This document shows, in pieces, positions 10,201 through 20,771 of a DNA stretch of 64,000 nt. The notes beneath the pieces are model-generated. The model saw only the letters and a program-made list of their open reading frames with translations. It was not told where the DNA came from and ran no database searches. The DNA is from Gracilariopsis chorda (lineage: Eukaryota; Rhodophyta; Florideophyceae; Gracilariales; Gracilariaceae), in assembly GCA_003194525.1 (NCBI GenBank), contig NBIV01000025.1, forward strand, positions 248,001-312,000, written 5' to 3'. Position 1 is the stretch's first letter. The number at the start of each line of letters is the position of its first letter. Position numbers and translations under genes: made by a program.

Positions 10201-11527
10201 GGAGCACCTGACTGGCTGGCCTATAGCCGTGGCCACCCCAAACTCTACGGCTCCGGTGGTGCTCGATTTTATCAGGACCCAGATCATTGACCCCTTTGGC
10301 TTTCCCCGTGTAATCGTATCGGACCATGCCACGTCGTTCATGGCAAAAGCGGTGCAGGAGTTCGTTGAGAGCAAGGGGATCCAATGGAAACCGACTCTTG
10401 CATACGCCCCTATGTCGAACGGGCGTGCTGAGAGAATGGTCGGCACTATTAAAAATTCATTGGCAAAGGTTGTCACAAGTGGAAATATGCAGTGGGATGA
10501 AGCTATATCAAACGTTTTGTACGGATATAGACGCCGCAAAATGAGAGAAGGGCATTCACCCATTGAACTCCTTTATGGAACCATGCCAAGCATGCATCCC
10601 CGCGATCCGGTCACTTTGCTTCGTGTGTCTACTCTGCTTCATCGACGGGTGGAAGTTTTGGCGGCGTTAGGTCACCGCGCTCAACGAGTTGTATCGCAAC
10701 CAATCCGCAAAGATAACAAGAAGTACGGACACAGGTTTCGGGTAGGGGATCAGGTGTTAGTGATGCGTGGAAAGGCTCTGAACCCGAACTTGAAATGGCC
10801 TGCGTTCAGATCAAAGTATTACGGACCCTGCCGTGTAGTCAAAGCTAAACACCCACGCTACGAACTCATGTCAGAAGGAAACCACTTCACTCGGGAAGGA
10901 ATTCACGCACGCCGCCTGATGCTTTACAACCCACGCCAACCTCACTCATCATCCTGCGTCATCGTACATGGTCGGAAGTGCTGTACCGATACAGACAGGA
11001 AAAACATGCGCGTGAATATGGTGCTTCACCATGAGGAAGAGGAATACATGGTAGATTTGGGATCCAACCCGATCGTATTACCGATGATGGTCAACTACGG
11101 CCTTTGCGACCAAGATGATAACCTTCAAATGCTTTTCGTTGCTGGAAGACCAATATCTGCCTGGCTCGCACCGCTTGGTGAACCCGGGCATGTTCGTGAG
11201 AAGGTTGTGTGGAACCTTCTGCATTTGTGTTTGTCAATCTACAAGCTTTATGGAGCCTATATCAGGCCGGACACCTTTCAGACGCTTCTGTCGTTGGTTG
11301 ATCATTTTCCCACCGCCATTGGACAGGTTGTCGGTGTTGAGTTCGTAACTTATCTCTATCATTTTGTCGTCGGACAGTACGGACACTTACCGCCAGAAAA
11401 GACGTACTCGCGTGAAACTACAGAATTCTTGGCGCAGTTATGGAGTGGCCGTCAGTTTGTGCTAAGCTATGAGCCCGATCAAAACCGCATGGACATACCA
11501 TTCACCTTCAGTTTTCGCCCTGTCTAG
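7297..11527 (+). pseudogene. pol: Gypsy-1 unit 2 acidic spacer + RT/RNase H/integrase, one frameshift
   Basis: The frame continues after the TGA through about 370 codons very rich in Asp, Glu and Ser, then into reverse transcriptase. A T-run of six at 8407-8412 (five in unit 3) shifts the frame, so the RT part reads in another frame from about 8412 to TAG 11525-11527. In that part (numbered from 8387): RT with YIDD at residues 165-168 (8879-8890), RNase H with an MDAS motif near 313, integrase HHCC finger 521-559, DDE core with Asp586, Asp646 and Glu682 (35-residue spacing), and a C-terminal extension of about 185 residues with no recognised fold. All catalytic residues are present; only the frameshift breaks it. 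Confidence 0.9.
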
Positions 11528-11593
11528 AACCCACAGTCGATGTCAGTCTATTGGTTCTTGGTCGCCCGGGGAAGCGACCGCTAAGGAGTGGAG

Positions 11594-12516
11594 TGTGAAG
11601 TATGTTCGACGCGTCTCGTGGACACGTAAAGTTTACGGAAGACACTTTGCAACGTGTATGAGTGGGTCGCTGTTGGCAGCAAGGAGGGACTGCCTGTTGT
11701 CACTAATTAATATTTACTACGCCTACAGAACCCTCCAGTTGAATCTGGAGTGTTCTTCTGTACTCTATATTACTCTACGGAACTCTTCACCGCTGTCGGG
11801 CATGATATTATTGCTTACCGCTGGTGCAATTGTTGGCTACAAAAAGGGCTTCCAACGTCAAGCGTTGTGGTTTGTGGTCGTAGCTAGGTATCATGTCTAT
11901 TGTTATGAGTAGAAATTATGCTTACGCTGTAGGCTAGACACGCAAGTATATGCGCTGCGTATGCGCGTGTAGTCTAGAGGATTGATTAGAATCTAATGCC
12001 AAGCTGGCATGTTATGGCACTACTCTTAGGTAGAGTTAGTTCCTGGGTTTTTTTGTCTATAAAAGGCGCCGGAAATTGGCTTCTGCTCCAACTCCGACCA
12101 CCACACCTCCCAGCTCAACCCCAACCCCCAGGCTTCAACCAGCATCAGCATTCCTGTCCGTAGGGGTAGCAACCTTGGGCTGAGGTCTTTCAAATACTTT
12201 CCTCTGGCCGGCCCGTGGTCCCGGCCTCCAACCAACAACCCTCCATATCTTGGTGTTTCTTGGCCTTGGTTTCTCCTCTTTTTCTTTAAGTTTTTATCTG
12301 TTTGACCCTGGAGAATTGCCTCTGGATCGTTCATATTTATTTTTATACTTTGTTTTGGGCTGCTGTGTTCACCGAGAAAAGGATTCGTTGATCAAGCCAT
12401 TCAGCGTGAGATTTATTGTGGATTAATCGCAGGTGTTGGACTTGGAATCGCTCTGACTCGTCCCGTTATTCGGTTGTTGTTTACGTTTGTCTACTCCGGT
12501 GGTTTGAAGGCCCACA
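11594..12516 (+). repeat. Gypsy-1 LTR (between units 2 and 3)
   Basis: Second copy of the same LTR, preceded by the same purine tract and ending in GGCCCACA. It carries TATAAAAG at 12058-12065. It serves both as 3' LTR of unit 2 and 5' LTR of unit 3. Differences from the first copy are few, for example one T fewer in the T-run before TATA. Confidence 0.6.
12058..12065 (+). promoter_or_regulatory. LTR TATA box, second copy
   Basis: TATAAAAG, same position within the LTR as at 4939; would drive transcription of unit 3. Confidence 0.65.
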
Positions 12517-12618
12517 GTTGGTCACTGTTGGTGGCTAGCGCTCCTTGTTTTGCTACGAAGAGGCTATTGTTTTTGCTTTATTTTGGCTTGTAATCGCCGC
12601 GCTGTTTTTGCCACCAAA

Positions 12619-14013
12619 ATGGCGTCTTCATGGCACTCCCGCCGAGGGTCTGCTTCCCCGGAAGGGAGTGAGCTCTCTTTCGATGGGTGTTCAGTGGACA
12701 TCCGGAAGTTTTTTTTCTACTACGAAAACGTCGCTACACGCGGCAAGTCGGACGAAAAACGTGCCTTGGATCTACTTGGATACGTCGAAGGGGAAGCGTT
12801 CGAGTTCTATTATGACAATTTTGCTCTCGATGGAGAGCTCAGTGACGAGGCTCGCGACTATGCCGTCGTTAGAGCCATGTTTCTGGAGCGCTTCGGATCC
12901 GCTGAGGAGCCCGAGGAGAATATCCGCCAGGCGGTATCTTCACGCTTAGACTACGGGGATCTTCTGGGATCACTGAAGCCTATGGATACCTGCTTTGAGA
13001 AGACGGGATTCAATGAGAAGGCAAGGTTTGGACTTCTTCCCAACGCCGTGATGGAGTTTGGGGACCTGGCGCAATTCATTGTCTTTCGGGGTGGGAGTGA
13101 CTACGAATCCCTGAGGAAGCTAGTGCGCTCTTTCGTCGCCGGAAGGAACGTTTTGGGGTCTCATGGTGCCCTACATGTCCTCTCACCCCCAAAGAAGATC
13201 CTCCGCAGAGAAAACCGAGCAGAAGCTTCAGTCTCGGACGCTCTAGGAAAACGAGTTGATCAAATCACCGATCAGATCGCTCAGCTCTCGTTATTGGTCA
13301 AAAAGAACCAGTCTTCTGTTCCACAAAGCGACGAAGAACAGCTGTGCTCCTACTGCCAGCGCCCCGGACACTATGCGAGCCGTTGCAGCCTCAATCCTCA
13401 CCGTGACACTCGGTGTGCGTACTGCGGAAAGGTAGGGCACTCAGTGTCCACCTGTTGGAAAAAACCCTCTGGTGAGGGCCGGTTGAAGAATGCCCTTGAC
13501 GAATGCGGTGCTAAGCTTCGTCTCAGGGCCCGTTCCGGTCAGCCTGCTCCCTCCAGCCAAGTGCCTGGCTCCAATTCAAACCAGGTTGGAGTCGTTACGG
13601 TGCACCCGGGAGAAGGGGTTGAAGACCTCGTTGCTACCACAAAGCGTACGGCGGATGGCGCCCCAGTCGCCAAACAAGCTCGCACGTACGGGACAATGGA
13701 CATGTCGGCGTTGCTACACCCAGATGGTAGGCATCGAGATAACATAGAGGCCTTGAATCCGACCAAGGCGCATCGCAAAACTGTCTCAAAAGCAAAGAAG
13801 CCCGTGAATCGGAAGCAGACTAGTAAGGTTCGACTTCAGGAGCACGCCGGAAAGTACAATGTCGTGGAGGAGCTTGCTAACGCCTCCACGGGCATCAAAT
13901 TTGGACAGCTCATCCGTGGAGATGCAGATGACGCCAAGAAAGATATTAGACGCATCTTGTCGGGAAGGACGGGCCGGAAAGTAGCGGTGGCACAAACCCT
14001 ACGACCCGTGTAG
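12619..14013 (+). CDS. gag: Gypsy-1 unit 3 Gag (464 aa), both zinc knuckles intact
   Basis: Same protein as in unit 2 with only scattered substitutions. Both CCHC knuckles are complete here (Cys codon TGC at 13354-13356). The start ATG at 12619 lies about 100 bases after the inferred LTR end and has A at -3. Capsid-like region 20-190, helix 205-230, knuckles 243-256 and 266-279, then a Lys/Arg-rich tail suitable for nucleic-acid binding. The stop is TAG at 14011-14013 and the downstream frame is continuous. This is the best-preserved gag of the window. Confidence 0.92.
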   Translation: MASSWHSRRGSASPEGSELSFDGCSVDIRKFFFYYENVATRGKSDEKRALDLLGYVEGEAFEFYYDNFALDGELSDEARDYAVVRAMFLERFGSAEEPEENIRQAVSSRLDYGDLLGSLKPMDTCFEKTGFNEKARFGLLPNAVMEFGDLAQFIVFRGGSDYESLRKLVRSFVAGRNVLGSHGALHVLSPPKKILRRENRAEASVSDALGKRVDQITDQIAQLSLLVKKNQSSVPQSDEEQLCSYCQRPGHYASRCSLNPHRDTRCAYCGKVGHSVSTCWKKPSGEGRLKNALDECGAKLRLRARSGQPAPSSQVPGSNSNQVGVVTVHPGEGVEDLVATTKRTADGAPVAKQARTYGTMDMSALLHPDGRHRDNIEALNPTKAHRKTVSKAKKPVNRKQTSKVRLQEHAGKYNVVEELANASTGIKFGQLIRGDADDAKKDIRRILSGRTGRKVAVAQTLRPV

Positions 14014-14415
14014 AGGCTGAAATTAATACCGATCAAGGTCTATGGTACAGTGGCTCAAGCGCTTATGGACTCGGGAGCAGTGCCAAACCTGATGTCCGCC
14101 AAACTGTGTCACCACCTCTCTCTGGAGCCTGCTCATACCCCAAAGAAGATCACTACGGCCGACGGCGTTTCTTCGAACGTCATAGGCGCGCTACGGCAGA
14201 TTCCAGTCAAGTTTGGTCCTGTCCGAGTTCCTGTAGACTTTCTCGTCGTAGATGGAACTCCCTTTGAAGTGATAATTGGGTGTTCAGCTCTCGAGACGAT
14301 GCAGGCCCGACTGAACCTGAGAAACCAGGAGGTGACGTTGAACCTGGACGGAAAACCGGTCACCCTGGGTCTCGACTACGAACGCTCGGACCTGGAAGAC
14401 CTCATCGCATGGTGA
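14014..14415 (+). CDS. Gypsy-1 unit 3 aspartic protease segment
   Basis: Identical layout to unit 2: in frame with gag behind TAG, DSGA active site about 18 residues in (LMDSGA here, LLDSGA in unit 2), closed by TGA at 14413-14415 directly after a Trp codon. Both stops are kept in both full units, which argues that they are part of the design of the element, or at least were present in the master copy. Expression would need read-through of TAG. Confidence 0.85.
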   Translation, partial: RLKLIPIKVYGTVAQALMDSGAVPNLMSAKLCHHLSLEPAHTPKKITTADGVSSNVIGALRQIPVKFGPVRVPVDFLVVDGTPFEVIIGCSALETMQARLNLRNQEVTLNLDGKPVTLGLDYERSDLEDLIAW

Positions 14416-16335
14416 GACACGGATAGCGACGATTTTACTTCAGACTCGGATGCGGCTCCAGACGAGTCGGAGTCTGACGAGGAGGACCTAGTCGCTGCCT
14501 TCGCCAATGGCACCTATGTCACCTCTCTTTTCCCCGACGGTTACGAAGAGAACAAGTATCTGAACGTAGACGAGGCCGATAGTGAAGGAGGCGGAGTACA
14601 TAATATCCTGGTCGTTGAGATGGAGCCAGACAATACCGAGGGAGATGCCCAGCAAGATCCGCCTTCGCTTATCAACGGAGACGATGTTTCGGGATACATG
14701 CGATCTGAGAGGGAACAAGGAGAAGTAGTTTTCCGTGATCGGTTTACTAATCACGTCGGGAGCCATAGCGTTCACGAGGAAGGTGGGAGCGAAGGTGAAA
14801 GGCGGTACGAGGATGCAGTGGAGGAAGACGACTCCACAGACTCCTCGGGTCATTCGGTTCCTCCCGACCCGACGTTATACATCCCCATCAGAGACGAAAC
14901 AGTTTTGCTCCAGGACTCTGGGCCCGACCAGCCGAGTGAGAGCCTGAACATTCGGGTATATCGTCGCTTCCCACCGCTGCAGCCTGGAGATCCACTCCCG
15001 ATTGATTCTAGTGAGCTACCAGTCGGGGGAAGATTTGTCATAATAAGAGATGAAAACAATGGACCTGTGCTTACATACAATGCCGACTCACAGGAGGAGC
15101 CGGTACCTGTACCGCTTCACAGGGGCCCTAGTCGAGGAGACGGGAGAAGAATGCACGACAACAGTGAAGATGGGAGCGGGCCAAACTCTTCGTCATTCCT
15201 GGCAGATGTATCAGAGAGGGATGGCGAGAATGGGGATCAAGGGGAAGAACTCGTGTATACGGACCCGGATGCTACCGCTGAAGAAGGTGGCGAAGAAGAG
15301 CTCCCTGATCTCCTGGTAGAGGACATGAATAACCCTGAGTCAGAGTACGCCGAAGTGATACGAAAAGAAGAGGAATGCCTCGAGCATGATGGGCGCATCC
15401 TGGACAGGTTAACCCACCTCCCCGCAACAATGCAAGGAGAGATTGCAGATGCTCTCCAAGACTTAAGAGTAGTAGCGTGGTCCCTGGACGACCTGCGTCC
15501 CTCGGATGTTTCTATCATGCACGAGTTTTTGCTGAGCAACGATGCGCCAATATCGTCATCAGTCCGCCGTCTTCCACCAATGCATGACAAGTTTGTCAAG
15601 CAGGAAGTGGAAAATATGTTGTCTGCAGGAATTATCACCCCCGCCCGCTCGGCGTGGTCATTCCCAGTCGTTATTGCCACAAAGAAACATGGCCAGCCGC
15701 GGTTCTATGTGGACTATCGTACTCTGAATAAGAGAATGAAAGCGGATAGATGGCCACTCCCTCATATGGAACAGATCTTCGACGACCTCAGAGGGAATTC
15801 TTTCTTCACGACTCTGGACCTTTTCCCGGGGTACTGGCAGATTCGCATGTCCCCAGAATTCAAGGAAATGACTACATTCGTCTGCCGACAGGGAACTTTT
15901 CAATTCGAGGTAATGCCTTTCGGACTTATGAATGCCCCAGCAACGTTCCAAAGAATGATGAACACCATCCTAGACGAGCATGAGTATGTCAGAGTCTATA
16001 TCGACGATGTTTTCATCTTCTCGCGTACACTGGAGGAACATATACAGCATATCACGAATGTGCTACAGACGATCGCCATACACGGACTTAAGCTGAAAAT
16101 AGCTAAATGCGGCTTTGCGCAGTCCAGTATTTCATTGCTAGGGCACGTCGTGGACAGAGAAGGTGTATCGGTGGACCCGACAAAGGTAGAGGCCATACTC
16201 AAGGCACCGGAGCAGAGGACGGTGACTGAGCTGAGAAGTTTTCTCGGGCTCGCGGGGTATTACAGGCGCTTTATACGCCATTTTCGGGAATTGCAGGCGT
16301 GCTACATGCCGAAACCTCAAAAAAGAAGAAGTTAA
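14416..16335 (+). CDS. pol: Gypsy-1 unit 3 acidic spacer fused to reverse transcriptase (frame broken at its end)
   Basis: After TGA the frame is open for 640 codons. The first about 370 residues are a low-complexity acidic region (many Asp/Glu/Ser), then RT fingers and palm follow without interruption because the T-run at 15526-15530 has five T. YIDD lies at 15997-16008, followed here by Val-Phe instead of Val-Val. The frame is lost at 16281-16284, where four T replace the five of units 1 and 2, and a foreign tail ends at 16335. This unit shows that spacer and RT were originally one protein. The first ATG after the TGA is at 14620, so re-initiation there is an alternative to read-through. 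Confidence 0.85.
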   Translation, partial: DTDSDDFTSDSDAAPDESESDEEDLVAAFANGTYVTSLFPDGYEENKYLNVDEADSEGGGVHNILVVEMEPDNTEGDAQQDPPSLINGDDVSGYMRSEREQGEVVFRDRFTNHVGSHSVHEEGGSEGERRYEDAVEEDDSTDSSGHSVPPDPTLYIPIRDETVLLQDSGPDQPSESLNIRVYRRFPPLQPGDPLPIDSSELPVGGRFVIIRDENNGPVLTYNADSQEEPVPVPLHRGPSRGDGRRMHDNSEDGSGPNSSSFLADVSERDGENGDQGEELVYTDPDATAEEGGEEELPDLLVEDMNNPESEYAEVIRKEEECLEHDGRILDRLTHLPATMQGEIADALQDLRVVAWSLDDLRPSDVSIMHEFLLSNDAPISSSVRRLPPMHDKFVKQEVENMLSAGIITPARSAWSFPVVIATKKHGQPRFYVDYRTLNKRMKADRWPLPHMEQIFDDLRGNSFFTTLDLFPGYWQIRMSPEFKEMTTFVCRQGTFQFEVMPFGLMNAPATFQRMMNTILDEHEYVRVYIDDVFIFSRTLEEHIQHITNVLQTIAIHGLKLKIAKCGFAQSSISLLGHVVDREGVSVDPTKVEAILKAPEQRTVTELRSFLGLAGYYRRFIRHFRELQACYMPKPQKRRS

Positions 16336-18644
16336 CCTTCACAGATGAAATGCTCGTGGCATTTCGGGCGCTTAGGGAAACGCTCACCAGTCCGCCGGTA
16401 TTGAGGTTCCCAGACCTCAGAGCGCCTTTCCGCGTCGAAATGGATGCGTCATCTGTTGCCGTAGGCGCGGTTCTGTCACAGAAGAAAGAAGATGGGATGT
16501 TCCATCCCATTCAGTTCGCTAGCAGGACGATGAGCGAGGCCGAAAAGATGTACTCCGTATGTGAAAAGGAAGCTCTGGTGGTGGTTTCCGCCCTGAAGAA
16601 GTTTCGTATTTACCTACTCGGAGCCGCTCTGTTTCAGCTGGTTACTGATCACCAAGCACTGAGCTATGCGGTCAAGAAGAAAGACGTGCACGGCTGCCTG
16701 GCTCGCTGGCTCGACCTCTTTGCCGAATACGAGTTTGACATCGTGTACAGGCCTGGCGCTCGGAACTCTACTGCTGATTACATCTCACGTTATGCTGACT
16801 GCAAAGAAGCCGCAGATCAGGCCGTTGAGGTGCTGAATGTGCAGGATGCAGGGTACGTTCATGGGCTGGAGCCCTACTACGCCAACATTGCACGCCACAT
16901 CAGCGCCATGCCTTTCGAAGAGCCCGACACCAAGTTGAGGATTGCAGTAAAGAGCAACTCAGGAAAATTTGTTGTCTGGGAAAGAAGATTGTTTCGAAAA
17001 ACCCCTGATGGCTTGCGTGCCGTTCCATCCGTTGAGGAGCGTGAGCCATTGCTAAGGATGTTTCATGACGACATGGGACATTGGGACTTCGCCGCTACAA
17101 GAAAATTTGTCACGGATCGATTCTGGTGGCCTGGACGCATTGCAAAAATATTGAATTACGTCAAAAGCTGCAAGGAATGTCAACTATCAAAGCCTCTGAT
17201 ATCCTACCAAGCCGGGCAGCGTTTTCCGTTGACCGCAATATTTCATGTATTTTCTTTGGATTTTGCTGGCCCTTTCCCGGTTACAATGGCCGGAAACAAG
17301 TTCATGCTCGTTGGGGTGGAGCACCTGACTGGCTGGCCTATAGCCGTGGCCACCCCAAACTCTACGGCTCCAGTGGTGCTCGATTTTATCAGGACCCAGA
17401 TCATTGACCCCTTTGGCTTTCCCCGTGTAATCGTATCGGACCATGCCACGTCGTTCATGGCAAAAGCGGTGCAGGAGTTCGTTGAGAGCAAGGGGATTCA
17501 ATGGAAACCGACTCTTGCATACGCCCCTATGTCGAACGGGCGTGCTGAGAGAATGGTCGGCACTATTAAAAATTCATTGGCAAAGGTTGTCACAAGTGGA
17601 AATATGCAGTGGGATGAAGCTATATCAAACGTTTTGTACGGATATAGACGCCGCAAAATGAGAGAAGGGCATTCACCCTTTGAACTCCTTTATGGAACCA
17701 TGCCACGCATGCATCCCCGCGATCCGGTCACTTTGCTTCGTGTGTCTACTCTGCTTCATCGACGGGTGGAAGTTTTGGCGGCGTTAGGTCACCGCGCTCA
17801 ACGAGTTGTATCGCAACCAATCCGCGAAGATAATAAGAAGTACGGACACAGGTTTCGGGTAGGGGATCAAATGTTAGTGATGCGTGGAAAGGCTCTGAAC
17901 CCGAACTTGAAATGGCCTGCGTTCAGATCAAAGTATTACGGACCCTGCCGTGTAGTCAAAGCTAAACACCAACGCTACGAACTCATGTCAGAAGGAAACC
18001 ACTTCACTCGGGAAGGAATTCACGCACGCCGCCTGATGCTTTACAACCCACGCCAACCTCACTCATCATCCTGCGTCATCGTACATGGTCGGAAGTGCTG
18101 TACCGATACAGACAGGAAAAACATGCGCGTGAATATGGTGCTTCACCATGAGGAAGAGGAATATATGGTAGATTTGGGATCCAACCCGATCGTATTACCG
18201 ATGATAGTCAACTACGGCCTTTGCGACCAAGATGATAACCTTCAAATGCTTTTCGTTGCTGGAAGACCAATATCTGCCTGGCTCGCACCGCTTGGTGAAC
18301 CCGGGCATGTTCGTGAGAAGGTTGTGTGGAACCTTCTGCATTTGTGTTTGTCAATCTACAAGCTTTATGGACCCTATATCAGGCCGGACACCGTTCAGAC
18401 GCTTCTGTCGTTGGTTGATCATCTTCACACTGCCATTGGACAGGTTGTCGGTGTTGAGTTCGTAACTTATCTCTATCATTTTGTCGTCGGACAGTACGGA
18501 CACTTACCGCCAGAAAAGACGTACTCGCGTGAAACTACAGAATTCTTGGCGCAGTTAGGGAGTGGCCGTCAGTTTGTGCTAAGCTATGAGCCCGATCAAA
18601 ACCGCATGGACATACCATTCACCTTCAGTTTTCGCCCTGTCTAG
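16285..18644 (+). pseudogene. pol: Gypsy-1 unit 3 RNase H/integrase, out of frame with RT
   Basis: Continuation of pol after the one-base deletion at 16281-16284; an ATG at 16299 gives 781 codons. RNase H, the HHCC finger, the integrase DDE core and the C-terminal extension are complete and close to those of unit 2. Without the T it is separated from RT and could not be made as a polyprotein. The Trp-Trp pair that is a stop in unit 1 is intact here. It ends at TAG 18642-18644, the same codon as in the other units. Confidence 0.9.
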
Positions 18645-18710
18645 AACCCACAGTCGATGTCAGTCTATTGGTTCTTGGTCGCCCGGGGAAGCGACCGCTA
18701 AGGAGTGGAG

Positions 18711-19633
18711 TGTGAAGTATGTTCGACGCGTCTCGTGGACACGTAAAGTTTACGGAAGACACTTTGCAACGTGTATGAGTGGGTCGCTGTTGGCAGCAAG
18801 GAGGGACTGCCTGTTGTCACTAATTAATATTTACTACGCCTACAGAACCCTCCAGTTGAATCTGGAGTGTTCTTCTGTACTCTATATTACTCTACGGAAC
18901 TCTTCACCGCTGTCGGGCATGATATTATTGCTTACCGCTGGTGCAATTGTTGGCTACAAAAAGGGCTTCCAACGTCAAGCGTTGTGGTTTGTGGTCGTAG
19001 CTAGGTATCATGTCTATTGTTATGAGTAGAAATTATGCTTACGCTGTAGGCTAGACACGCAAGTATATGCGCTGCGTATGCGCGTGTAGTCTAGAGGATT
19101 GATTAGAATCTAATGCCAAGCTGGCATGTTATGGCACTACTCTTAGGTAGAGTTAGTTCCTGGGTTTTTTTGTCTATAAAAGGCGCCGGAAATTGGCTTC
19201 TGCTCCAACTCCGACCACCACACCTCCCAGCTCAACCCCAACCCCCAGGCTTCAACCAGCATCAGCATTCCTGTCCGTAGGGGTAGCAACCTTGGGCTGA
19301 GGTCTTTCAAATACTTTCCTCTGGCCGGCCCGTGGTCCCGGCCTCCAACCAACAACCCTCCATATCTTGGTGTTTCTTGGCCTTGGTTTCTCCTCTTTTT
19401 CTTTAAGTTTTTATCTGTTTGACCCTGGAGAAGTGCCTCTGGATCGTTCATATTTATTTTTATACTTTGTTTTGGGCTGCTGTGTTCACCGAGAAAAGGA
19501 TTCGTTGATCAAGCCATTCAGCGTGAGATTTATTGTGGATTAATCGCAGGTGTTGGACTTGGAATCGCTCTGACTCGTCCCGTTATTTGGTTGTTGTTTA
19601 CGTTTGTCTACTCCGGTGGTTTGAAGGCCCACA
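18711..19633 (+). repeat. Gypsy-1 LTR (right end of array)
   Basis: Third LTR copy, TGTG...CACA, TATAAAAG at 19175-19182. About 100 bases of leader follow (19634-19737) before similarity stops exactly at the gag start codon. The array therefore does not end at an LTR edge, which a clean retrotransposon insertion should do. Confidence 0.6.
19175..19182 (+). promoter_or_regulatory. LTR TATA box, third copy
   Basis: TATAAAAG at the same LTR position as the other two; transcription from here would run into Gypsy-D remains. Confidence 0.6.
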
Positions 19634-19737
19634 GTTGGTCACTGTTGGTGGCTAGCGCTCCTTGTTTTGCTACGAAGAGGCTATTGTTTTTGCTTTATTT
19701 TGGCTTGTAATCGCCGCGCTGTTTTTGCCACCAAAAT

Positions 19738-20261
19738 CGCTTCTTCACTAACGCAGATTCATATCAGAACGGTAGTTATGGGTACCTGGGGGTATCTATA
19801 TGGGCTATTGGTGGGTGCATTCGGTGATGCCACTCATATGTGGATTGTACCACTAATTTGGCTCTCGCGCAGTAGGTGCTTGCCACGGCCCACACGCCTA
19901 TAATATCTAGAAAATTTTTTATGATTACCAGTAGCTAGAAGCCGCCGTCCGTTTGGTAGTTAGTCGCCGACACTTAAACCTTCTCAGAAAACGGAGATAA
20001 AAAGGGCATGAACCCAAGTCCCTAGACTTGGACCCTTACTCGGATTTCCGAAACTATTGCACGACTTGCGGCTTCCCGCGCCTTTCGGAGCACAACACTC
20101 GCCAAACGCTTTCCCATGATTAAAAATTCCGTGTTGCACTGCTATTCGAGCTATCTAGAGGACACTCGCCGCTGCCAGCGGCACCCCTTCGTATATGGTT
20201 ATGTGTGCGTATAACGGCGAGCTACAGAATCTCCCTAGGGAAGTAATAGTGCTACCACGCA
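19738..20261 (+). repeat. Gypsy-D 5' LTR, truncated
   Basis: Matches 27104-27613 over most of its length; well-kept blocks include GGATTGTACCACTAATTT (from 19843), GTAGGTGCTTGCCACGG and a segment containing CATGAACCCAAGTCCCTAG. It ends in ACGCA, where the 3' copy ends in AACA. TGGCCTCCCAACC from 20265 is a possible primer-binding site three bases on. Confidence 0.75.
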
Positions 20262-20771
20262 AATTGGCCTCCCAACCTAGAAGATAACTTACCCGTTGAT
20301 TGTGGGACACCACGTGTCAATCCACCTACGGAAGTGAAACGAGTCATCTCGAGTTTGCCGTCTGGGATCAGATTCATCTCAACGTCGATACTACTCGCTC
20401 CGGCCACGACGATTGTAACCGCGTGACAACCAGGAGAGCGTCTGGCTGCAAAGTCTTACACAGAAGATACGTGGCATGTCCAGACTGATATTCGTTCGAG
20501 TTCCGGACAGCGTTGTTCTTCTGCATAACCCCCGCCGACGGAGTGGCTAGCCACTTCGGTCAAAGCCCAGAACCACCTTTATAGGCAAGCCCTCATGTAA
20601 GAGCCCGATTGACAGGCGCGGTCCCAGCTTAAGCTAATGTAGCGGCCCTGGGGTCCAATGCAGCCATAGGTATGGGATCAGCGGCCAACCCCGCTGGATC
20701 GTCAAAGTAGGCCAGGCTACGCACTGAAGTGCAACATCTTCCAACTGATTCAGAGTCTCACGTATCATGGA
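20262..20771 (+). other. Gypsy-D leader, no coding potential
   Basis: Between the LTR end and the first gag remnant. Only scattered short frames; the part from 20640 on may be decayed beginning of gag. Confidence 0.45.

Larger units (their letters stand above)
1888..19737 (+). mobile_element. Gypsy-1: tandem array of three Ty3/gypsy units sharing single LTRs
   Basis: Three direct copies with a period of 7117-7120 bases are visible: the pol stop codons lie at 4405-4407, 11525-11527 and 18642-18644. The order is truncated pol, LTR, complete internal region, LTR, complete internal region, LTR plus leader. Neighbouring units share one LTR instead of having two each. The left end starts inside reverse transcriptase (1888); the right end stops at the T of the gag start codon (19737), about 100 bases beyond the LTR, where sequence of an older element takes over. 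The copies look about 98-99% identical by eye, so the array is young. RT-RNase H-integrase order places it in Ty3/gypsy (Metaviridae-like elements). Confidence 0.93.
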
